Under the pieces are notes generated by a model. It was not told the origin of the DNA. It saw only the letters and a program-made list of their open reading frames with translations, and made no database searches. From Paucibacter aquatile (GTDB lineage Bacteria > Pseudomonadota > Gammaproteobacteria > Burkholderiales > Burkholderiaceae_C): DNA of 64,000 bases. How positions within the stretch are numbered: position 1 is the stretch's first letter; every line of letters starts with the position of its first letter. The DNA lies in assembly GCF_002885975.1 (NCBI RefSeq), contig NZ_POSP01000003.1:434001-498000 (forward strand), given 5' to 3'. Below, one piece after another: positions 9,201 through 17,248 of this stretch. The translations under genes were made by a program, and so were the position numbers.

Positions 9201-12200
9201 CGGCGCCCTGACGACCGACCAGATCGTCGCCCTGACCACCCAGCAAGCCGCCACGCTCAACAGCGTGCAGATTGCCGGCCTGGGCACGGAGCAAGTCTCC
9301 AAGCTGGCCACCGATGACCTGCAAGCCATCAACACCAGCGCCCTGCGCAACCTCAACAGCGACCAGCTCGGTGCGCTGGCGTCCGACCAGCTCGGCGCGC
9401 TGACCACGGCGCAAGTCAATGCGCTGACGGCCAGCCAGATCCAGAACCTGTCCAGCGACGACCTGAACGCCTTCACCACGGCCCAGTTCCGCGCCATGAG
9501 CTCGACCCAGGTCGCGGCCATCACGACCGATCAGATCAAGACCCTGACGACCGAGGACTTTGCCGCCATCGGCACGGGCGGCCTGCGTGGCCTGACGGCC
9601 GGCCAGCTGGGGGCCCTGACGACCGACCAGATCGTCGCCCTGACCACCCAGCAAGCCGCCGCCCTGAACAGCGTGCAGATTGCCGGCCTGGGCACGGAGC
9701 AAGTCTCCAAGCTGGCCACCGATGACTTGCAAGCCATCAACACCAGCGCCTTGCGCAACCTCAACAGCGATCAGCTCGGTGCGCTGGCGTCCGACCAGCT
9801 CGGCGCCCTGACCACCGCACAAGTCAATGCACTGACGGCCGGCCAAATCCAGGGCCTGTCCAGCGATGACCTGAACGCCTTCACCACGGCCCAGTTCCGC
9901 GCCATGAGCTCGACGCAAGTTGGCGCGATCAGCACCGACCAGGTCAAGACCCTGACCACCGAGGACTTCGCCGCCATCGGCACAGGCGGCCTGCGGGGCC
10001 TGAGCGCCGGCCAGGTCGGCGCCCTGACCACCGACCAGATCGTTGCGCTGACCACGGCCCAAACGGCTGCGCTCAACAGCGTGCAGGTGACCGGCCTGAC
10101 GACGGAGCAGATCTCCAAGCTGGCCACGGACGACCTGCAAGCCATCAACACCAGCGCCCTGCGGGCCCTGAGTACCGAACAGGTCGGCGCACTCGCCTCG
10201 GATCAGCTGGCCTCCCTGACCACCCTGCAGGTGAACGCACTGAACAACGGCCAGGTGCAAGGCCTGGTGACCGACGACCTCAACTCGCTGACCACGGCCC
10301 AGTTCCGGGCCATGAGCTCGACCCAGGTCGCGGCCATCACCACCGACCAGATCAAAGCCCTCTCCACCGAGGACTTTGCCGCCATCGGCACGGGTGGCCT
10401 GCGTGGCCTGACGGCCGGCCAGGTCGGCGTGCTGACCACCGACCAGATCGTCGCCCTGACCACCCAGCAAGCCGCCGCCCTGAACAGCGTGCAGGTCGCG
10501 GGCTTCAGCACCGAGCAAGTCTCCAAGCTGGCCACCGAGGACCTGCAAGCCATCAACACCAGCGCCCTGCGCAACCTCAACAGCGATCAGCTCGGTGCCT
10601 TGGCATCCGACCAGCTCGGCGCCCTGACCACCGCGCAAGTCAATGCACTGACGGCCGGCCAGATCCAAGGCCTGTCCAGCGATGACCTGAACGCCTTCAC
10701 CACCGCCCAGTTCCGCGCCATGAGCTCGGCCCAGGTCGGCGCCATCAGCACCGACCAGATCAAGACCCTGACCACCGAGGACCTGGCGTCCATCGGCACG
10801 GGTGGCCTGCGTGGCCTGACGGCCGGCCAGGTCGGCGCCCTGACCACCGACCAGATCGTCGCCCTGACCACCCAGCAAGCCGCCACGCTCAACAGCGTGC
10901 AGATCGCCGGCCTGGGCACGGAACAAGTCTCCAAGCTGGCCACCGATGACTTGCAAGCCATCAACACCAGCGCCCTGCGCAATCTGACGACCGAGCAGCT
11001 CGGTGCCCTGGCCTCTGACCAGATTGGCGCCCTGACCACCGCCCAAGTCAATGCGCTGACCGCGGGCCAGATCCAAGGTCTGTCCAGTGACGACCTCAAT
11101 GCGCTGACCACGGCACAGTTCCGCGCCATCAGCTCGACGCAAGTCGGCGCCATCAGCACCGACCAGATCAAGACCCTGACCACCGAGGATGTCGCGGCCA
11201 TCGGTACCAGCGGCCTGCGTGGCCTGAGCGCCGGCCAGGTCGGCGCGCTGACCACCGACCAGATCGTCGCCCTGACGACCCAGCAAACCGCCGCCCTGAA
11301 CAGCGTGCAGATTGCCGGCCTGGGCACGGAGCAAGTCTCCAAGCTGGCCACCGATGACCTGCAAGCCATCAACACCAGCGCCCTGCGCAACCTCAACAGC
11401 GACCAGCTCGGTGCCCTGGCATCCGACCAGCTCGGCGCCCTGACCACCGCGCAAGTCAACGCACTGACGGCCGGCCAGATCCAAGGCCTGTCCAGCGATG
11501 ACCTGAACGCCTTCACCACCGCGCAGTTCCGCGCCATGAGCTCGACGCAAGTTGGCGCGATCAGCACCGACCAGGTCAAGACCCTGACCACCGAGGACTT
11601 CGCCGCCATCGGCACCGGCGGCCTGCGGGGCCTGACCGCGGGCCAAGTGGGTGTGCTGACGACCGACCAGATCGTGGCCCTGACCACGGCCCAGGCCGCG
11701 GCGCTCAACAGCGTGCAGATTGCCGGCCTGGGCACGGAGCAAGTCTCCAAGCTGGCCACCGATGACCTGCAAGCCATCAACACCAGCGCCCTGCGCAACC
11801 TCAACAGCGATCAGCTCGGTGCCCTGGCCTCCGACCAGCTCGGCGCCCTGACCACGGCGCAGGTCAATGCACTCACGGCCGGCCAGATCCAAGACCTGTC
11901 CAGCGACGACCTGAACGCCTTCACCACCGCGCAGTTCCGCGCCATGAGCTCGGCCCAGGTCGGCGCCATCAGCACCGACCAGATCAAGACCCTGACCACC
12001 GAGGACCTGGCGTCCATCGGCACGGGTGGCCTGCGTGGCCTGACGGCCGGCCAGGTCGGCGCCCTGACGACCGACCAGATCGTCGCCCTGACCACCCAGC
12101 AAGCCGCCACGCTCAACAGCGTGCAGATTGCCGGCCTGGGCACGGAGCAAGTCTCCAAGCTGGCCACCGATGACCTGCAAGCCATCAACACCAGCGCCCT

Positions 12201-15200
12201 GCGCAACCTCAACAGCGACCAGCTCGGTGCGCTGGCGTCCGACCAGCTCGGCGCGCTGACCACGGCGCAAGTCAATGCGCTGACGGCCAGCCAGATCCAG
12301 AACCTGTCCAGCGACGACCTGAACGCCTTCACCACGGCCCAGTTCCGCGCCATGAGCTCGACCCAGGTCGCGGCCATCACGACCGATCAGATCAAGACCC
12401 TGACGACCGAGGACTTTGCCGCCATCGGCACGGGCGGCCTGCGTGGCCTGACGGCCGGCCAGCTGGGGGCCCTGACGACCGACCAGATCGTCGCCCTGAC
12501 CACCCAGCAAGCCGCCGCCCTGAACAGCGTGCAGATTGCCGGCCTGGGCACGGAGCAAGTCTCCAAGCTGGCCACCGATGACTTGCAAGCCATCAACACC
12601 AGCGCCTTGCGCAACCTCAACAGCGATCAGCTCGGTGCCCTGGCCTCCGACCAGCTCGGCGCCCTGACCACCGCGCAAGTCAATGCACTGACCGCCGGCC
12701 AGATCCAGGGCCTGTCCAGCGATGACCTGAACGCCTTCACCACGGCCCAGTTCCGCGCCATGAGCTCGACCCAGGTCGCGGCCATCACCACCGATCAGAT
12801 CAAGACCTTGACGACGGATGACTTGTCTTCCATCGGCACGGCAGGTCTGCGCGGCTTGGCGGCAGCTCAGGTCGGCGCCCTGACCACCGACCAGATCGTT
12901 GCGCTGACCACGGCCCAAACGGCCTCGCTCAACAGCATCCAGGTCAGCGGTTTGAGCACCGAGCAGATGTCTAAACTGGCCACCGATGACCTGCAGGCCA
13001 TCAACACCAGCGCCCTGCGCAACCTCAACAGCGATCAGCTCGGTGCCCTGGCATCCGACCAGCTCGGCGCACTGAGCACGGCGCAAGTCAACGCGCTGAC
13101 GGCCGGCCAGATCCAAGGTCTGTCCAGCGATGACCTGAACGCCTTCACCACGGCACAGTTCCGCGCCATGAGCTCGACCCAGGTCGGCGCCATCACCACC
13201 GACCAGGTCAAGACCTTGACGACGGAGGATCTGTCCTCCATCGGCACGGGCGGCCTGCGTGGCCTGACGGCCGGCCAGCTCGGCGCCCTGACCACGGACC
13301 AGGTGATTGCGCTGAGCACCACCCAGTTCGCTGCGCTGAACAGCGTCCAGGTGGTGGGCTTCGGCACCGAGCAGATGTCCAAGATTGCCACCGAGGATCT
13401 GCAAGCCATCAACACCAGCGCCCTGCGCAACCTCAACAGCGAGCAGCTTGGTGCCTTGGCTTCGGACCAGCTGGGAGCTCTGAGCACCAACCAGGTCAAT
13501 GCCCTGACCGCCGGCCAGATCCAGACCCTGTCGAGTGACGACCTGAACGCCTTCACCACGGCCCAGTTCCGCGCCATGAGCTCGGCCCAGGTCGGTGCCA
13601 TCACCACCGACCAGGTCAAGACCCTGACGACCGAGGACTTTGCCGCCATCGGCACGGGCGGTCTGCGTGGCCTGACGGCCGGCCAGGTCGGCGTGCTGAC
13701 GACCGACCAGATCGTCGCCCTGACCACCCAGCAAGCCGCCACGCTCAACAGCGTGCAGATTGCCGGCCTGGGCACGGAACAAGTCTCCAAGCTGGCCACC
13801 GATGACCTGCAGGCGATCAACACCAGCGCCCTGCGCAATCTGACGACCGAGCAGCTGGGAGCCTTGGCATCCGACCAGCTCGGCGCCCTGACCACCACGC
13901 AAGTCAATGCCCTGACCGCCGGCCAGATCCAGGGCCTGTCCAGTGACGACCTGAACGCCTTCACCACGGCCCAGTTCCGCGCCATGAGCTCGAGCCAGGT
14001 GGCGGCCATCTCCACGGATCAGGTCAAGACCCTGACCACCGAGGACCTGGCGTCCATCGGCACCGCGGGCCTGCGCGGCCTGACAGCCGGTCAAGTCTCC
14101 GCTCTGACCACGGACCAGGTGATCGCCCTGAGCACCCAGCAGATGGCCGTCCTGAACAGCGTGCAAGTCGCCGGTCTGGGCACGGAACAAATGTCCAAGC
14201 TGGCCACCGACGACCTGCAAGCCATCAACAGCAGTGCCTTGCGCGCCTTCAACACCGAGCAATTGGGTGCCTTGGCGTCCGACCAGCTCGGCGCCCTGAC
14301 CACCGCACAAGTCAACGCGCTGACCGCCAGCCAGATCCAGGGCCTGTCCAGCGACGACCTGAACGCCTTCACCACGGCCCAGTTCCGCGCCATGAGCTCG
14401 GGCCAGGTCGCGGCCATCACCACCGATCAGATCAAGACGCTGACGACGGAAGACCTATCTTCCATCGGCACGGCGGGTCTGCGTGGCTTGACGGCCGGCC
14501 AGGTAGGCGCATTGACCACCGACCAGGTGGTCGCGCTGACCACGGCCCAAGCGGCGACGCTGAACAGCGTTCAGATCGTGGGACTGAGCACCGAACAGGT
14601 CTCCAAGCTGGCGACGGATGATCTGCAAGCGCTGAACACCAGTGCCCTGCGAGCCCTGAGCACCGAACAACTCGGCGCACTGGCCTCCGACCAACTCGGC
14701 GCCCTCAGCACGGCACAGGTCAATGCCTTGACCAATGCACAGATCCAAGGCCTGTCCAGCGACGACCTGAACGCCTTCACCACGGCGCAGTTCCGCGCCA
14801 TGAGTTCAGGCCAGGTGGCCGCCATCTCCACGGATCAGATCAAGACCCTGACCACCGAGGACCTGGCCGCCATCGGCACCACCGGTCTGCGCGGCCTGAG
14901 CGCCGGCCAGCTGGGTGTGCTGACGACCGACCAGATCATCGCCCTGACCACCACCCAGGCGGCTGCATTGAACAGCGCTCAGGTCGCTGGCTTCGGCACC
15001 GAGCAGATGAGCAAGCTGGCCACGGATGACCTGCAGGCGATCAACACCGGCACGCTGCGCAACCTGAGCACTGACCAGCTCGGCGCCCTGGGCTCCGATC
15101 AGCTGGGCGCTCTGAGCACCACGCAGGTCAATGCCTTGACCGCAGGCCAGATCCAAGGCCTGGCCAGCGATGATCTGAATGCCTTCACCACGGCCCAGTT

Positions 15201-16575
15201 CCGCGCCATGAGCTCGACCCAGGTCGGCGCCATCAGCACCGACCAGATCAAGACGCTGACGACGGAAGACTTCTCGTCCATCGGCACCGCGGGCTTCCGC
15301 GGCCTGACGGCCGGGCAGTTGGGCGCGCTGACCACCGACCAGGTGATCGCGCTGACCACGCAGCAGGCCAATGCCTTGAACAGCTCGCAAGTGGGAGGTT
15401 TCACGACCGAGCAGATGTCCAAGCTGGCCACCGATGACCTGCGTGCCTTGACCACCTCGGCGCTGCGCAACTTCAGCACCGAGCAGTTCGAGGCCCTGAC
15501 CACCGAGCATCTGGTGAACTTCACGACCCAGCAGTTCCAGTCCATCACCGTCAACCAGCTCGACACCCTGAGCACCGACGACATGGTGGCGCTGACAACC
15601 ACCCAGGTCGCGACCTTCAGCTCGATCCAGATCGGCAGCCTGAGCACGGAGCAGTTCTCCAAGTTTGTGTCCGAGGACATCAAGGCCTTCACCACGGCCC
15701 AGATGGCGGGCCTGACCACGGAGCAGATCCACAGCATCACCTCGGATCAGATCAAGGGCTTCGACGCCGAAGATCTGGCCAAGCTGAACATGGCTCAGGT
15801 CCTGTCCTTCGCCACCGAATCTCTGGCAGCGCTGACAGCAGCCCAGTTGGACGGTCTCTACCTGGCCACCCCGATCGTGCTGGACCTGGACGGCAACGGC
15901 ATCAGCACGCTGAGCGCGGCCGACGGCGTGAACTTTGACGTCAACGGCACGGGCAACACCAGCCAGAAATGGGGCTGGGTTGGCGGCAACGACGGCCTGC
16001 TGGTGCGCGACCTGAATGGTGACGGCATCATCAACAGCGGCAAGGAGTTGTTCGGCTCGGGCACGGAACTGGGCTCCGGTCAACGCGCCACCGACGGCTA
16101 TGCCGCGATGCGCGAGCTGGATCTCAACCACGACGGCAAGCTCAATGCGCTGGATCAGAGCTTCGGCGAGCTCAAGGTCTGGGTCGATGCGGACAGCGAC
16201 GGCCAAACCGATGGCGGCGAGCTGAAATCCTTGCAAGAGCTGGGCATCACCGAGATGAACCTGGCGGCGCAAGCCAACAGCACGATCGACCAGGGCAATC
16301 TGGTGGGACTGGTGTCGGGCTACACGACCAGCGACGGTCAGACCCACACCATGGCCGATGTCTGGTTCGCCAAGGACAACAGCCAGGCCGCAGCTCCCGC
16401 GCCGCAGCTGGGGGATGTGCTGGCCGGACCGGCAGGCACCCTGCTCGGCGAAGGGGCCGCGGTCAAGGGCAGCGATCTGGATCACAGCCAGAACGCGCAG
16501 GTGAGCCAGCAACACCTGTTCGTCAAGCAGCGTCCCGACGACGACGAGCTGCAGCGCATGAACCCGCTGATCTGA
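6259..16575 (+). CDS. Giant octapeptide-repeat exoprotein, 3438 aa, with C-terminal EF-hand-like calcium-binding domain
   Basis: Starts at the ATG at 6259; a Shine-Dalgarno sequence is weak. After only seven residues (MTTLIPG) the protein enters octads that continue in unbroken register to residue 3199 (3192 residues, 399 octads). There is no signal peptide or membrane segment. Residues about 3200-3380 form the C-terminal domain, with Asp-rich loops near residues 3209 (DLDGNGIST), 3251 (DLNGDGIINSGKE), 3288 (DLNHDGKL) and 3310 (DADSDGQTDGGE). Such domains end many type I-secreted proteins, so Sec-independent export through an ABC/HlyD/TolC channel is expected; a full set is encoded at 29480-34753. 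Octad positions 2 and 3 are mostly Ser/Thr, giving very many possible O-glycosylation sites. Adhesin, sheath or matrix component is the likely role. It is paralogous to the gene before it. Confidence 0.88.
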   Translation: MTTLIPGYSTEQIAGLSTRTLSRLTSEDWAAFSSDQIIALTTRQFASLGTLALASLSSDQVAFFQTDDLRVLSSAAIRQLSTDKLAAWNSDQFGALTTAQVNALTASQVQGLGSDDLNALNSAQFRAMSSTQVAAITTDQLKTMTTEDVSAIGTSGLRGLSAGQLGALTTDQIVSLTTQQAAGLNSTQVSGLSTEQLSKLATDDLQALNTSALRNLTTEQLGALASDQIGALTTAQVNALTAGQIQGLSSDDLNAFTTAQFRGMSSTQVGAISTDQIKTLTTEDFAAISTSGLRGLSAGQVGALTTDQIVALTTQQAAALNSSQVAGLGTEQVSKLATDDLQAINSAALRNLSTDQLGALASDQLGALTTAQVNALTAGQIQGLSSDDLNAFTTAQFRAMSSGQVAAISTDQVKTLTTEDFAAIGTGGLRGLTAGQVGVLTTDQIVALTTQQAAALNSVQVAGFSTEQVSKLATEDLQAINTSALRNLNSDQLGALASDQLGALTTAQVNALTAGQIQGLSSDDLNAFTTAQFRAMSSAQVGAISTDQIKTLTTEDLASIGTGGLRGLTAGQVGALTTDQIVALTTQQAATLNSVQIAGLGTEQVSKLATDDLQAINTSALRNLTTEQLGALASDQIGALTTAQVNALTAGQIQGLSSDDLNALTTAQFRAISSTQVGAISTDQIKTLTTEDVAAIGTSGLRGLSAGQVGALTTDQIVALTTQQTAALNSVQIAGLGTEQVSKLATDDLQAINTSALRNLNSDQLGALASDQLGALTTAQVNALTAGQIQGLSSDDLNAFTTAQFRAMSSTQVGAISTDQVKTLTTEDFAAIGTGGLRGLTAGQVGVLTTDQIVALTTAQAAALNSVQIAGLGTEQVSKLATDDLQAINTSALRNLNSDQLGALASDQLGALTTAQVNALTAGQIQGLSSDDLNAFTTAQFRAMSSAQVGAISTDQIKTLTTEDLASIGTGGLRGLTAGQVGALTTDQIVALTTQQAATLNSVQIAGLGTEQVSKLATDDLQAINTSALRNLNSDQLGALASDQLGALTTAQVNALTASQIQNLSSDDLNAFTTAQFRAMSSTQVAAITTDQIKTLTTEDFAAIGTGGLRGLTAGQLGALTTDQIVALTTQQAAALNSVQIAGLGTEQVSKLATDDLQAINTSALRNLNSDQLGALASDQLGALTTAQVNALTAGQIQGLSSDDLNAFTTAQFRAMSSTQVGAISTDQVKTLTTEDFAAIGTGGLRGLSAGQVGALTTDQIVALTTAQTAALNSVQVTGLTTEQISKLATDDLQAINTSALRALSTEQVGALASDQLASLTTLQVNALNNGQVQGLVTDDLNSLTTAQFRAMSSTQVAAITTDQIKALSTEDFAAIGTGGLRGLTAGQVGVLTTDQIVALTTQQAAALNSVQVAGFSTEQVSKLATEDLQAINTSALRNLNSDQLGALASDQLGALTTAQVNALTAGQIQGLSSDDLNAFTTAQFRAMSSAQVGAISTDQIKTLTTEDLASIGTGGLRGLTAGQVGALTTDQIVALTTQQAATLNSVQIAGLGTEQVSKLATDDLQAINTSALRNLTTEQLGALASDQIGALTTAQVNALTAGQIQGLSSDDLNALTTAQFRAISSTQVGAISTDQIKTLTTEDVAAIGTSGLRGLSAGQVGALTTDQIVALTTQQTAALNSVQIAGLGTEQVSKLATDDLQAINTSALRNLNSDQLGALASDQLGALTTAQVNALTAGQIQGLSSDDLNAFTTAQFRAMSSTQVGAISTDQVKTLTTEDFAAIGTGGLRGLTAGQVGVLTTDQIVALTTAQAAALNSVQIAGLGTEQVSKLATDDLQAINTSALRNLNSDQLGALASDQLGALTTAQVNALTAGQIQDLSSDDLNAFTTAQFRAMSSAQVGAISTDQIKTLTTEDLASIGTGGLRGLTAGQVGALTTDQIVALTTQQAATLNSVQIAGLGTEQVSKLATDDLQAINTSALRNLNSDQLGALASDQLGALTTAQVNALTASQIQNLSSDDLNAFTTAQFRAMSSTQVAAITTDQIKTLTTEDFAAIGTGGLRGLTAGQLGALTTDQIVALTTQQAAALNSVQIAGLGTEQVSKLATDDLQAINTSALRNLNSDQLGALASDQLGALTTAQVNALTAGQIQGLSSDDLNAFTTAQFRAMSSTQVAAITTDQIKTLTTDDLSSIGTAGLRGLAAAQVGALTTDQIVALTTAQTASLNSIQVSGLSTEQMSKLATDDLQAINTSALRNLNSDQLGALASDQLGALSTAQVNALTAGQIQGLSSDDLNAFTTAQFRAMSSTQVGAITTDQVKTLTTEDLSSIGTGGLRGLTAGQLGALTTDQVIALSTTQFAALNSVQVVGFGTEQMSKIATEDLQAINTSALRNLNSEQLGALASDQLGALSTNQVNALTAGQIQTLSSDDLNAFTTAQFRAMSSAQVGAITTDQVKTLTTEDFAAIGTGGLRGLTAGQVGVLTTDQIVALTTQQAATLNSVQIAGLGTEQVSKLATDDLQAINTSALRNLTTEQLGALASDQLGALTTTQVNALTAGQIQGLSSDDLNAFTTAQFRAMSSSQVAAISTDQVKTLTTEDLASIGTAGLRGLTAGQVSALTTDQVIALSTQQMAVLNSVQVAGLGTEQMSKLATDDLQAINSSALRAFNTEQLGALASDQLGALTTAQVNALTASQIQGLSSDDLNAFTTAQFRAMSSGQVAAITTDQIKTLTTEDLSSIGTAGLRGLTAGQVGALTTDQVVALTTAQAATLNSVQIVGLSTEQVSKLATDDLQALNTSALRALSTEQLGALASDQLGALSTAQVNALTNAQIQGLSSDDLNAFTTAQFRAMSSGQVAAISTDQIKTLTTEDLAAIGTTGLRGLSAGQLGVLTTDQIIALTTTQAAALNSAQVAGFGTEQMSKLATDDLQAINTGTLRNLSTDQLGALGSDQLGALSTTQVNALTAGQIQGLASDDLNAFTTAQFRAMSSTQVGAISTDQIKTLTTEDFSSIGTAGFRGLTAGQLGALTTDQVIALTTQQANALNSSQVGGFTTEQMSKLATDDLRALTTSALRNFSTEQFEALTTEHLVNFTTQQFQSITVNQLDTLSTDDMVALTTTQVATFSSIQIGSLSTEQFSKFVSEDIKAFTTAQMAGLTTEQIHSITSDQIKGFDAEDLAKLNMAQVLSFATESLAALTAAQLDGLYLATPIVLDLDGNGISTLSAADGVNFDVNGTGNTSQKWGWVGGNDGLLVRDLNGDGIINSGKELFGSGTELGSGQRATDGYAAMRELDLNHDGKLNALDQSFGELKVWVDADSDGQTDGGELKSLQELGITEMNLAAQANSTIDQGNLVGLVSGYTTSDGQTHTMADVWFAKDNSQAAAPAPQLGDVLAGPAGTLLGEGAAVKGSDLDHSQNAQVSQQHLFVKQRPDDDELQRMNPLI
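7508..9782 (+). repeat. Near-identical 2.27-kb direct duplication, copy 1
   Basis: Matches 10364-12638 base for base wherever I compared it, apart from one difference (G at 9038, A at 11894, changing an octad from QIQG to QIQD). The offset is 2856 bp, exactly seven 408-bp supermodules. Identity breaks off at 7507 and at 9783. Confidence 0.8.
10364..12638 (+). repeat. Near-identical 2.27-kb direct duplication, copy 2
   Basis: Second copy of the segment at 7508-9782, in frame and in octad register. The roughly 580 bp between the copies (9783-10363) are also octad repeats but differ from the matching place after copy 2. This is therefore either a duplication followed by conversion of the remainder, or a gene-conversion tract. 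Confidence 0.8.
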
Positions 16576-16587
16576 TCGATCAGCCCG

Positions 16588-16683
16588 GACCCGGCCCCAA
16601 CCCAGGGCCGGGTCGCCCCGCACACCGCGGGGCTGCGAGCCCCGAGCGGGGCGCCCTCCACGGCGCCCTCTCTCGGGGCTCGC
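16588..16683 (+). terminator. Three consecutive hairpins after the second giant gene
   Basis: Hairpin 1: GACCCGGCCC (16588-16597) pairs with GGGCCGGGTC (16605-16614). Hairpin 2: GCCCCGC (16615-16621) with GCGGGGC (16627-16633). Hairpin 3: GCGAGCCCCGAG (16635-16646) with CTCGGGGCTCGC (16672-16683), with a further GGGCGCC/GGCGCCC stem nested inside. The last is followed by TTGCTTT. Together they are a plausible strong transcription stop for the 10-kb transcript. Confidence 0.6.
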
Positions 16684-16732
16684 TTGCTTTATGCTCCCCC
16701 GACAACCGATCCACGCCGCCTCCATCCCTGCC

Positions 16733-17227
16733 ATGTCCGACACGCCTGCCACCGATCCTCGCGCGCCCCGCATCCACGCCCTGGCCGATGTGCAAAGCCC
16801 GCACATCGGCGCCGGCACGCAGATCTGGCAGTTCTGTGTGGTGCTGGCCGGCGCGCGCATCGGCGCGGACTGCAATCTCAATGCCCAGGTGTTTGTGGAA
16901 AACGATGTCTGCCTGGGCGACCGGGTGACGGTGAAAAGCGGCGTGCAGCTCTGGGATGGGCTGAGCGTGGCCGACGATGTCTTCATCGGGCCCAATGTCA
17001 GCTTCACCAACGACCGCACGCCGCGCTCCAAGCGCTATCCGGCCGAGTTCCAGCGCACCCGCATCGAGCGCGGCGCCTCGATCGGGGCCAATGCCACCAT
17101 CCTCGGCGGCGTGACGATTGGGGCGGGCGCCTTGATCGGCGCCGGCAGCGTGGTGACCCGCGATGTGCCCGCGGGCGAGTTGTGGGTGGGCAACCCGGCC
17201 CGCTCCCGCGGCCCGGCACCGGCCTGA
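16733..17227 (+). CDS. Hexapeptide-repeat sugar-amine N-acetyltransferase (WbpD/FdtC type)
   Basis: Left-handed beta-helix acyltransferase with [IV]-G-x-x hexapeptide repeats (HIGAGTQIWQF, ARIGADCNLNAQVFVENDV, VFIGPNVSFTND, TIGAGALIGAGSVVTRDV). The pattern is that of enzymes acetylating the 3-amino group of UDP- or dTDP-linked 3-aminosugars, with acetyl-CoA as donor, in the cytoplasm. I prefer the ATG at 16733 (MSDTPATDP, 164 aa); an in-frame ATG at 16691 would add 14 residues. It converges on the aminotransferase gene 21 bp downstream on the other strand, whose product would supply its substrate. The neighbouring fused protein carries a second acetyltransferase domain of the same type, so the two may be redundant or act on different sugars. 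Confidence 0.8.
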   Translation: MSDTPATDPRAPRIHALADVQSPHIGAGTQIWQFCVVLAGARIGADCNLNAQVFVENDVCLGDRVTVKSGVQLWDGLSVADDVFIGPNVSFTNDRTPRSKRYPAEFQRTRIERGASIGANATILGGVTIGAGALIGAGSVVTRDVPAGELWVGNPARSRGPAPA

Positions 17228-17248
17228 GCCTTCAGGCCCGGGCTGGCA

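Larger units (their letters stand above)
6280..15855 (+). repeat. Octapeptide array, paralogue 2: 399 octads in about 23.5 supermodules of 408 bp
   Basis: One supermodule in octads: LTTDQIVA, LTTQQAAA, LNSVQIAG, LGTEQVSK, LATDDLQA, INTSALRN, LNSDQLGA, LASDQLGA, LTTAQVNA, LTAGQIQG, LSSDDLNA, FTTAQFRA, MSSTQVGA, ISTDQIKT, LTTEDFAA, IGTGGLRG, LTAGQVGA. That is 17 units, 136 residues, 408 bp. Position 5 is Gln in most octads but Asp in octads 5, 11 and 15. Central modules are nearly identical at DNA level, while the first and last few are degenerate, the usual pattern of expansion by unequal crossing-over in the middle of an array. Confidence 0.9.

Noticed and set aside
6199..14310. Very long open frame on the minus strand opposite the second giant gene
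   Set aside because: It is the antisense of the in-frame 24-bp repeats; a stop-free repeat unit repeated in phase stays open. No ribosome-binding site or family similarity.
6280..15855. Could the regular 408-bp repeat be a CRISPR-like or non-coding satellite array?
   Set aside because: There are no unique spacers, the repeat is far too long for CRISPR, and a continuous 3438-codon frame with a folded C-terminal domain shows it is coding.
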